Below are positions 20,929 through 27,319 of a DNA stretch of 27,319 bases, in pieces. A program made the translations under genes and the position numbers. The notes below the pieces were generated by a model that ran no database searches, was not told where the DNA came from, and saw only the letters and a list, made by a program, of their open reading frames with translations. Where the stretch lies: the NCBI GenBank assembly GCA_964523725.1, contig CAZGAU010000062.1, positions 1 to 27,319 of the forward strand, given 5' to 3'. Each line of letters begins with the position of its first letter. The stretch's first letter is position 1. This DNA comes from JADJNW01 sp964523725. GTDB taxonomy: Bacteria; Bacteroidota; Bacteroidia; Chitinophagales; Saprospiraceae.

Positions 20929-23217
20929 AATTCGCTCAACAGGATTCGCAGAATAAGCAAGATTTTCATCAGTTGTTCCAGTTTTATCCTTTATCAACCA
21001 ACGAATCAGCACCGGGATTAAGAATAAATCGCATACAACTGCGGTCAGCAGGGTCAAGCTTATCAGCCAGCCCACCGTTTGGCTCGGCGGATGCACGGAA
21101 AACAACATGACCAGAAATCCGAAAAACAGGATTACACTAGTCAGTACAATCGGTTTCCCGGTTTCGGTGAAGGTGATTTTTAAAGAATCCTCTACTGTCT
21201 TGCCCTTGAGGCGGGCGAGCTTGAACTTGCTGAGAAAGTGGATGGTGTCGTCCACGGCAATGCCAAAAATAACGCTGAACACAATCGAAATTCCGGCTTC
21301 CAACTCTACCCCGGTGAATCCCAGGAATGCACCGCCAATGATCAGTGGAAACAAATTGGGAATCAAGGCAATAAACATCATTCTAAAATTCCAGAAGAGC
21401 AATGCCATCAGTCCTGAAATAATTAATGTGGCGATACCTAAACCCTTGAGTAAATTAGCCCTTATGTATTCAGCATTTTTATCAATTAAAAGCCCTGTGC
21501 CGGTTAGTTTGAACTGAATGATGTCGGAGTTGATGTTGTTATCAATCCACCGTTCAATGCGCTGGCTCATGCTTTTGATACTATCCGCCCCAATGTCGCG
21601 AATGCGGGAAGTTACGCGGGCTTTGGTTTCGTCTTTGCTCACCAGCACGTTCATGCCCATTTGCGGCACCTTGTCGGCAATGCGTTGGTACTGTTCAAAT
21701 TGTGCTTTTTCCTCTGGCAGTTCAAAAGCATCGGGATTGCCACCGCGATACATCTGGTGGATGCTTTTGTACACCATCGCTACCGAGCCAACCGCCTGAA
21801 TGTCAGGGTATTCCTTGAGATGCTGTTCCATTTTGTCAATTTGTTGCACCACTTCAAAATCGGTTGCTTTGTAATCTTGCTGCACGTATCCGGCGAATTC
21901 CAGCGGGCGAAAACCCGAAATTTGTTGTTCAAAAAACCGGAAATCCTCGGATACTTTCTCACCGCGCGGCATGTTGTCGATAATCTCGTAGTTGGTATTG
22001 ATCATCGAAATACCCCAGGCGCAGAGCGCAACTACCGCAAGGGCTGCGAGCGTGATCTGACGCGGCTTGGCGCCGGTAAAACGGTAGAGCCAAAGCATGG
22101 CCTTATCCCAGTTAGCATGTCGTTTCCCGATTTTGGAAATCTGATCGGCATTGAACATGGAAATCACCGCTGTTGTGAAGAATATCACCGTAATAAAAGC
22201 GATCATCACCCCAATTGCGGCGTTGATCCCAAATTCTTTGATCGGCACCACCCGATTGGTCATCAGCGAGGTAAAACCGATGGCCGTGGTCACTGAAGTT
22301 AGCAGCGTAGCCAGCCCAATTTCCCGGATCGTAATCACAATCGCTTTGTCTTGTGGCTGCCCCCGGCGCAGTTCGTCCACGTATTTCGACATGATGTGAA
22401 TCACATCCGAGGTTCCGACAATAATCATCAAAACCGGATACAAAGCTGCCATTGCACTCAGCTCGCGCCCAAACGCGCCCATAAAACCCATAAACAGAAG
22501 CATTCCCAGCCCTATAGACAGCAAGGATACAAACACACCCCAGAAACGCCGATAGATCAAGAACATCACGATCGAAACCAGAATCCCGGAAATAAGCGCC
22601 GACTTAGCCACTTCGCGGATTTGCATTTCTACCAGTTCTTTCTGGAAATAAGGCCGCCCCAGATAATGGTATTCCTCAAAATCGTATTGCGCCACGAGTT
22701 GGTTGAGTGCGCGCATAAATTCCTTGGATTGGTTAAGATCAACGCCATCGGTCATTTTCAAAAAAACCACCAGCGCCTTTCCATCTTCGGAAATCAAATT
22801 GTACTTAAATCGCTCGTCCTGCATGATGCGCATGCTGTCGGCAGCGTAGCGCTCGGGATTGTTGATGTGGATAGCGGGTACGGTAGTGATGGCAAAAGGC
22901 GTGCGCACCGGATAGCCAAATTTGGTAAGGGAAGTACTTTGTTCCACGTAAGGCAGATCGCGGGTTTTCAGGGTAAAATCGTGGAACTTTTCGAGGAATT
23001 CCTGTTCAAAAACGCCATTTTCGCGGCGCACCGCCACCAGCATGAAATTGTCATCTGTTTCAAATTCCTGAACAAATTCCCGGAAATATTCCAAATCCTC
23101 ATCCCCTTGCGGAAAGAATTGCTCAAAATCAAAAGAGAATTTAAGCTTTGTCAGATAGTATCCACTGATGCCTGCAAGCGCTACAAAAAGTCCGATAACG
23201 AGAATTCTTATTTTCAT
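20920..23217 (-). CDS. MMPL/RND superfamily exporter (HAE3-like)
   Basis: 765 residues from ATG 23217. Helix 1 (about 4-24) is followed by a large extracytoplasmic domain, a five-helix bundle (about 205-355), a second helix near 385-405, a second extracytoplasmic domain, and a second bundle (about 595-745). The conserved intramembrane residues are present in both halves: GTSDVIHIMSKYVDEL in the first and GIAVDDTIHFLSKFKLARL in the second. The cytoplasmic segments after each contain the RRG/LKGKT-type motifs (AIVITIREIGLATLLTSVTTAIGF and FTETGKPIVLTSVILFFGF). The two-fold architecture and 750-800 residue length match hopanoid/lipid-type HAE3 or MMPL transporters. No periplasmic adaptor or outer-membrane factor genes are adjacent. 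Substrate is unknown; lipid or hydrophobic compounds are typical. Confidence 0.9.
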   Translation of the reverse strand: MKIRILVIGLFVALAGISGYYLTKLKFSFDFEQFFPQGDEDLEYFREFVQEFETDDNFMLVAVRRENGVFEQEFLEKFHDFTLKTRDLPYVEQSTSLTKFGYPVRTPFAITTVPAIHINNPERYAADSMRIMQDERFKYNLISEDGKALVVFLKMTDGVDLNQSKEFMRALNQLVAQYDFEEYHYLGRPYFQKELVEMQIREVAKSALISGILVSIVMFLIYRRFWGVFVSLLSIGLGMLLFMGFMGAFGRELSAMAALYPVLMIIVGTSDVIHIMSKYVDELRRGQPQDKAIVITIREIGLATLLTSVTTAIGFTSLMTNRVVPIKEFGINAAIGVMIAFITVIFFTTAVISMFNADQISKIGKRHANWDKAMLWLYRFTGAKPRQITLAALAVVALCAWGISMINTNYEIIDNMPRGEKVSEDFRFFEQQISGFRPLEFAGYVQQDYKATDFEVVQQIDKMEQHLKEYPDIQAVGSVAMVYKSIHQMYRGGNPDAFELPEEKAQFEQYQRIADKVPQMGMNVLVSKDETKARVTSRIRDIGADSIKSMSQRIERWIDNNINSDIIQFKLTGTGLLIDKNAEYIRANLLKGLGIATLIISGLMALLFWNFRMMFIALIPNLFPLIIGGAFLGFTGVELEAGISIVFSVIFGIAVDDTIHFLSKFKLARLKGKTVEDSLKITFTETGKPIVLTSVILFFGFLVMLFSVHPPSQTVGWLISLTLLTAVVCDLFLIPVLIRWLIKDKTGTTDENLAYSANPVERILQ

Positions 23218-23447
23218 ACTTTATTTTGATACCAGATGCCGGATAAAACGATGCCAGATGAACTGAGGCATTATTTTTGTTTGAATATTTGGACACCTAA
23301 CCCCATGCTTGAAAATATGTTCAGCGTTTGCGAAAATTTGACAAAAGCCGGAGCTTTGGAGGTGTGTACAGGAGAAATACGAGGAAAAAACACGGATAGG
23401 ATTGCCGAAAGCTGTGCCACACTGAAGAAGTGCGGCACAGCCCAAGC
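23218..23447. other. 230-bp gap upstream of the RND gene
   Basis: Contains a plus-strand TATTTTTG (23272-23279) matching the -7 box, and a 49-codon open frame on the plus strand from ATG 23305 to TGA 23454, with four cysteines; coding status is doubtful because its end overlaps the peptidase gene terminator hairpin. A direct repeat, CCAGATG, occurs at 23232-23238 and 23254-23260. I see no clear minus-strand -7 box for the RND gene. Confidence 0.4.
23411..23441 (-). terminator. Hairpin downstream of the S41 peptidase gene
   Basis: GCTGTGCC (23411-23418) pairs with GGCACAGC (23434-23441), and CACT (23420-23423) with AGTG (23429-23432), with one internal A-C mismatch and a GAAGA loop. It lies 6 nt beyond the peptidase stop on the minus strand and is followed by TTT only, so termination is plausible but not certain. 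Confidence 0.55.
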
Positions 23448-24446
23448 TTATTGAAGCATGTCCAATGCGCGTTCCAGCACATCGTCCTTGCCTTGAGCAA
23501 GATTTTCGGGGGAATTTTTTACCAAAATATCCGCCGGGATACCCCGACTTTCATAGATTTCACCATTAAAAGCGATAACATCTTGCGGCGCAACTGTGCA
23601 ATACCAGCCATTCGACAGGCCTTGTGCAATCATGGTAGAAATGGAGCCATTTGTAGATTCGCCGACCAGTGTCACATTGGGCATAGATTTCAAAATAAGC
23701 GTAGCACGCTCGCCGGCACTCACCGTATAGCGATCGATCAGGACAATGATTTTGCCATTGTAATTTCCTTTTGCCTCCAGATACCAGTCGAACCAAGCGG
23801 TGAAGTCGTTTTTACCGGGGCCATTTTTGGTGCGGGACTGAAAAACCAGGCGTCGCTCGTTATTTATTTTTTCTATCTGTTGTAATGCAAAAGTAAAATC
23901 GCCACCCTGATTGTGCCGCAGATCAATGATAATGCCCGACGCATCCAGTTTTTGCTGGATAGCATCTTGTAAATGCTCCCATTCAAAATTGACTACGCCA
24001 AAATGAATGTAAGGAATGGAATTATTTACCAATCCATAATAAGAATGCTCGTATTCTTTAAATTGCCGATTAAGATATTTACTTTTTATTACACCTTCAT
24101 CAAATAATCCATCATCAATTTTCTCCCGAAAATACTGATTGGAAAAGAATACTTCGCGGTTTGCCGCGGTCAGCGTCACATGTCCGTCATTAAGTTTTGC
24201 CAGCATTTGCGTTAAAACATGATACAAATCATCATCTGTCGATTGATTATTCAATTGAAGGCGGAACTCCGCGTACAAAGCCTCCCAATCCACTTCACGC
24301 TCGTCAAACAGTGCATACATTTCGTCATATTTCTGCCAAAGTTCTTCAAAAACCGCTTCGGCATTGGTTGCTGGTTCGGTTTCAAAAAAAGTTTCCTTAC
24401 AACTTCCCAGGAATAATAAGATGATGATAAAAAGAATATTTCTCAT
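23448..24446 (-). CDS. S41-family lipoprotein peptidase
   Basis: 332 residues from ATG 24446. The N-terminus is a lipoprotein signal, MRNILFIIILLFLGSCKE, with lipobox LGSC and lipidated C16. Residues 30-100 form a helical cap (ELWQKYDEMYALFDEREVDW), ending in the conserved LNDGHVTL, whose histidine is the general base in the tricorn/IRBP-like branch. The catalytic core has IIIDLRHNQGGDF and the nucleophile segment DRYTVSAGERATLIL, with the serine near residue 249, then ESTNGSISTM and RGIPADILV. No PDZ domain is evident, unlike CtpA. It is probably an envelope-bound protease. It starts 33 bp after the outer-membrane protein gene, so the two form an operon; the hairpin at 23411 ends it. Confidence 0.9.
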   Translation of the reverse strand: MRNILFIIILLFLGSCKETFFETEPATNAEAVFEELWQKYDEMYALFDEREVDWEALYAEFRLQLNNQSTDDDLYHVLTQMLAKLNDGHVTLTAANREVFFSNQYFREKIDDGLFDEGVIKSKYLNRQFKEYEHSYYGLVNNSIPYIHFGVVNFEWEHLQDAIQQKLDASGIIIDLRHNQGGDFTFALQQIEKINNERRLVFQSRTKNGPGKNDFTAWFDWYLEAKGNYNGKIIVLIDRYTVSAGERATLILKSMPNVTLVGESTNGSISTMIAQGLSNGWYCTVAPQDVIAFNGEIYESRGIPADILVKNSPENLAQGKDDVLERALDMLQ

Positions 24447-24479
24447 GATAAATGATCTTTTTGAAATGAAAAATGAAGA

Positions 24480-25307
24480 TTACAAGCCCAATTGCAAGCC
24501 AATGTTAAAGCCATTTTGTAAAGCCAATACCCGCTTGGGTTCGGTGATTTCATACCAGCGTGCTCGCCAGCCAAGCGTGAGCGCCATTTTATCAGATAAT
24601 GACTGCCGTGCCCGGATATCCAAATCAAGCTGTCGATAAGAATCCAGTGAACGTAACTCGCCATCGCCAATGAGATTGAGAATGGTCGTCAGGTTGTTGT
24701 GCGAACTTTGCCGATCGATATAATCGTCATCATTCAAAGCATAAGGAGAACGCGACACCCAGCCAACGAGCGGCGCAGCAACTTGAGCGGAAAGCCGTGT
24801 TTTTTTGCTGAGCGCAAAGTCCCCTCCAAACGTTGGCGCCAATGAAAAAGCCGTCGTATATCCAAAAATAGATGCGAAGCCCATTTCATAAAACAGCGCT
24901 TCGATTTGCCCATCCAGCCGAGCACCTGCGTGCCAGCGATCATTTTGTCCGAATTTTCGGGCGTAGCCATAGCCAAGTCGAATGACCTGAAACGAACTGG
25001 GGTTAAGCGTTCTTTCTTCCAGTTCGTCGAAATTTTCGGTGAAATCGTAGGATTCGTGTGAGCTCATATTGTACAAGCCAAACGACAGATATGCCTGCTG
25101 GTGTGAAGCTTTGCCATTGACGGTGTAATTCAATCCCAGATTTAGGGGCGCATTCCCATTGTAAATCAGAGGTGAAAATAATTGATCCTGGCGAGCAAAA
25201 TGCTGATAGCCATATTCAATAGCCAGTGAGCGTTGCTTCTGGCTTTGCCCAAAGCCGGTAGCGAGCATGCCTAGCATCGCTCCTACCAAAATAGAGATTG
25301 TTTTCAT
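24480..25307 (-). CDS. Putative outer membrane barrel protein, unknown family
   Basis: 275 residues from ATG 25307 (MKTISILVGAMLGMLATGFGQSQ), a standard signal peptide; the frame reaches further upstream to 25352 but that part overlaps the promoter. The mature protein has alternating strands with aromatic girdles: LAIEYGYQHFARQ, PLNLGLNYTVNG, QAYLSFGLYNMSS, VIRLGYGYARKFG, and FNIGLQLGL at the C-terminus. No recognisable domain motif is present. A barrel is inferred from the strand pattern, the signal peptide and the aliphatic end. The gene has its own -7 box at 25333 and is followed after 33 bp by the S41 lipoprotein peptidase, hinting at a joint envelope role. Function unknown. Confidence 0.7.
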   Translation of the reverse strand: MKTISILVGAMLGMLATGFGQSQKQRSLAIEYGYQHFARQDQLFSPLIYNGNAPLNLGLNYTVNGKASHQQAYLSFGLYNMSSHESYDFTENFDELEERTLNPSSFQVIRLGYGYARKFGQNDRWHAGARLDGQIEALFYEMGFASIFGYTTAFSLAPTFGGDFALSKKTRLSAQVAAPLVGWVSRSPYALNDDDYIDRQSSHNNLTTILNLIGDGELRSLDSYRQLDLDIRARQSLSDKMALTLGWRARWYEITEPKRVLALQNGFNIGLQLGL

Positions 25308-25332
25308 TTTCAGTCGGTGTGATTTTTTTCTG

Positions 25333-25340
25333 CAAAGGTA
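25333..25340 (-). promoter_or_regulatory. -7 promoter box (TACCTTTG) of the outer membrane protein / peptidase operon
   Basis: On the minus strand TACCTTTG (25340 to 25333) matches TAnnTTTG exactly and is 25 nt upstream of ATG 25307. This fixes the ATG and excludes the longer frame. Confidence 0.55.
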
Positions 25341-25448
25341 GGCTGATGCCAAATGTAATGCCGGCAGTCTTTTGGTGAAGCCGGCGTGTCATTTCGGTGA
25401 AGTATAGAACTTGGTATGTAAAGTATGGAAAATGGCAATTGAGCGATT

Positions 25449-26321
25449 TCAATGACTCGCTTCAGCAAGCCACTTTTTGAATGCTGGCGCTCGCTTTTGG
25501 CTAATGATAAGCGGCTCTTCATTGAGGTCGAGGATGAGTTTCAACTTGCCGTTCTCAATACTTTGAAAAGATTTACAGGCCTTAAAATGAACAATTGCCT
25601 GGCGATTAACGCGAAAAAATGATGCCTCCGGCAATCGTTTTTCCAATTCTTCGAGGGTTTGGCTAATCAAGTAATCATTGCCATCTTCAATAAAAAGATT
25701 AACTCGTTCTCCTTTTTTTAATGCCAGCCGAATTCCTTCAATTACCAATGGAACCTGGTGGGCGCCGGCACTGACAATAATCGTGCGCGGATTAAACTCA
25801 GGCATTTCTTCATCGCTTTGTTGGGAATCGGTATTTTCCTGAAAATTTTCCAGTCGGTTTTTTAATCTACTGATTTTCAATTGGTTTATTCGATTTAAAG
25901 CATAATGATAATAGGAGAAATAATACCCATTTAACAATACAATAATTATTACGCCAATCGGATATTCATACACAAAAAAAGTCCCTTCCCGAATGTCCTG
26001 CCGGATCACAAAAGTGAAATGCAACACGGTCAAGATCAAAGAAAGCAAAGCCATGCCGCCGATACCAAAGAGCAATTGATAAAATAATCTTTGTGTGAAA
26101 CGAATCTCCCAGGAAAGTTTCTGGTCCAACCGAATCGTTATAGCTCGGATTACAAACCAAACTAAAAAAACAATTGCACTAACCCCAAGAAGATCAATAT
26201 AGTACGCAGGATAAAAAATTAATTTAAAAAAACTTTCATTGTTCAATCCAATGATAAACTGAGCAATAAGTAATGAACCGACTATAATGATGGGCAAATC
26301 CCGATAGCGAATCTTTTTCAA
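25449..26321 (-). CDS. Membrane-anchored LytTR-type transcriptional regulator
   Basis: 290 residues from TTG 26321 (MKKIRYRDLP in translation): a stop lies 9 bp upstream in frame and no ATG occurs before the first helices. Four hydrophobic helices fill about 10-145 (IIIVGSLLIAQFIIGL, YIDLLGVSAIVFLVWFVI, LLFGIGGMALLSLILTVL, GVIIIVLLNGYYFSYYHY). A linker with acidic residues follows, and the C-terminal about 85 residues form a LytTR DNA-binding domain, visible as EDGNDYLISQTLEELEKRLP and FFRVNRQAIVHFKACKSF. There is no receiver domain, so the membrane part probably senses the signal directly. It is downstream of the glycosyltransferase by 36 bp and upstream of the outer membrane protein gene; its own transcript is likely shared with the glycosyltransferase. 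Confidence 0.85.
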   Translation of the reverse strand: MKKIRYRDLPIIIVGSLLIAQFIIGLNNESFFKLIFYPAYYIDLLGVSAIVFLVWFVIRAITIRLDQKLSWEIRFTQRLFYQLLFGIGGMALLSLILTVLHFTFVIRQDIREGTFFVYEYPIGVIIIVLLNGYYFSYYHYALNRINQLKISRLKNRLENFQENTDSQQSDEEMPEFNPRTIIVSAGAHQVPLVIEGIRLALKKGERVNLFIEDGNDYLISQTLEELEKRLPEASFFRVNRQAIVHFKACKSFQSIENGKLKLILDLNEEPLIISQKRAPAFKKWLAEASH

Positions 26322-26357
26322 ATGGACTTAAATTTGCTGTAAAAATAAGAATTACAC

Positions 26358-27319
26358 TCAGGATTGAGGCGCATTTTCAATTGCTTGAAGAATATTCTGC
26401 CAAACCACTTTCGCTGCTTTCTCCCAACTGAACTTTTGGCGCTGCAACTTTCCTTTTTCAATCAGATGTTTCCGCAGGTTCGGATTTTCATACAACTGTT
26501 GCATGCCCACTGCAATTTCCACGACGTCTAAGGGATTGACCAGCAAACCCGCTTCGCCAGCGATTTCAGGCATGGAACTTACATTGGAGGTCAGCACCGG
26601 CACATCGCAATGCATGGCTTCCAGGATCGGCACACCAAACCCCTCAAATAACGACACATACGTCAAAGCCAGGGCCGCGCCCGTGAGTCGGGGCAGCTCT
26701 TCATCCGGGACGAATCCCAGAAAGATAATATCGTTTTTGAATTGAGCACTTTCGTAAGCTGTTTTCACTTCGCCGGTTTGCCAGGCAAAACGCCCGCCAA
26801 TCAAGAGCTTCATCGAAGCCTGGGTTTCTTTTTTAAAAGCGTCAAAGGCCTGAATCAAACGAGGCACGTTCTTGCGCGGATGCACAGAACCAATGTAGAA
26901 AAAGTATTCCTCGCCGGCAGCGTACTGATTACGAACTTCACGTTTTTGCGCTTCAGGCAGCGGTACAAAGACTTCCCGCACACCATTGCACGCTGTCGAG
27001 ACCTTTTTTTCGGGCATAGGAAAATGTCTTAAAATGTCCTGTTTGGAATAATCTGAAACCGTTACAATCCGCTCAGCGCGAGCCAGATAAAGGGGCACAA
27101 AAAGATCAGAGTACATACGGAATTTGGCGGGAATCTGCCGGCGCATATGCAGGTACGCGATATCGTGCGTGACCATTACTGCGGGCAGGTTGGAGCGGAG
27201 CGAGCAATAACCATCAAGAGACAAAAAAACATCCGCCTGATATTTTTTTAAAGCCCGGGGAATAGACCATTCAAACCACCACAGCCACAGCACCGGATGC
27301 CTTGCAGGCGGAAACAGCA
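26358..27319 (-). CDS. GT4-type glycosyltransferase, N-terminus cut by the window edge
   Basis: The frame remains open through 27319 (reading LFPPARHPVLWLWWFEWS before the first GTG at 27293), so the gene starts outside the window; about 320 residues are visible. The second Rossmann domain is complete: YFFYIGSVHPRKNVPRLIQAF at its start, and the donor-binding E-x7-E motif in FEGFGVPILEAMHCDVPVLT followed by SMPEIAGEAGLLVNP. Upstream are AVMVTHDIAYLHM and IVTVSDYSKQDILRHF, typical of GT4 enzymes that transfer sugars from nucleotide donors in polysaccharide or glycolipid synthesis. The sugar and acceptor are unknown. The LytTR regulator follows after 36 bp. Confidence 0.93.
   Translation of the reverse strand, partial: LFPPARHPVLWLWWFEWSIPRALKKYQADVFLSLDGYCSLRSNLPAVMVTHDIAYLHMRRQIPAKFRMYSDLFVPLYLARAERIVTVSDYSKQDILRHFPMPEKKVSTACNGVREVFVPLPEAQKREVRNQYAAGEEYFFYIGSVHPRKNVPRLIQAFDAFKKETQASMKLLIGGRFAWQTGEVKTAYESAQFKNDIIFLGFVPDEELPRLTGAALALTYVSLFEGFGVPILEAMHCDVPVLTSNVSSMPEIAGEAGLLVNPLDVVEIAVGMQQLYENPNLRKHLIEKGKLQRQKFSWEKAAKVVWQNILQAIENAPQS

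Noticed and set aside
21661..22296. Long plus-strand frames (211 and 292 codons to 23229) opposite the RND gene
   Set aside because: Histidine- and basic-rich antisense frames with no recognisable domain, entirely within an intact 765-residue transporter.
25360..25385. GCCGGC ... GCCGGC possible hairpin downstream of the LytTR gene
   Set aside because: GCCGGC is itself a palindrome, the loop is 14 nt and no T-run follows, so terminator status is not supported.

Overview
The window looks like a chromosomal segment of a Bacteroidota bacterium, most likely a Saprospiria/Lewinella-type lineage. The phylum call rests on several signs: a Por-secretion (type IX) C-terminal sorting domain on the PhoD-like phosphatase, a DUF4294 protein, a membrane-anchored LytTR regulator, and several copies of the Bacteroidota -7 promoter element TAnnTTTG just upstream of genes. 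The lineage within the phylum is inference. I see no rRNA, tRNA, CRISPR array, insertion sequence or phage module. The layout is ordinary chromosome, densely packed, with many strand switches and three convergent gene pairs whose ends overlap by 4 to 9 bp.

Left part (1-6012): a four-helix-bundle membrane sensor without an output domain, a class I methyltransferase, a DUF4294 protein, then a tight ECF sigma / anti-sigma / Spy-like envelope-stress operon closed by a strong terminator, and comM (YifB).

Centre (6013-9817) is the least ordinary part. A 955-residue AAA-TPR-LuxR regulator is followed by a small two-helix membrane protein. The promoter of that small gene carries two identical 11-bp repeats exactly 21 bp apart, upstream of a TAnnTTTG box. 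Next come a perfect 19-bp palindrome and the decayed 5' end of a SAM-dependent methyltransferase gene. This reads as a one-component signalling locus that has lost one member.

Middle (9818-15100): an MFS transporter and exodeoxyribonuclease III, which diverge from back-to-back promoters that place both start codons at the expected transcription start; a GNAT acetyltransferase; an outer-membrane barrel with a doubtful start; and a CBS-domain / thioredoxin-USP stress operon with phased upstream repeats.

Right part (15101-27319): a secreted PhoD-like phosphatase, a UPF0104/LPG-synthase-like membrane protein, a GlsB-VWA pair whose start and stop overlap, tsaB, an MMPL/RND exporter, an S41 lipoprotein peptidase downstream of a barrel-like outer membrane protein, a LytTR regulator, and a glycosyltransferase cut by the window edge. 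At least three genes (ECF sigma factor, tsaB, LytTR regulator) have only TTG as a usable start. I found no clear new defence or mobile system. The best leads are the LuxR locus, the thioredoxin-USP fusion with a lost cysteine, and the GlsB-VWA coupling.
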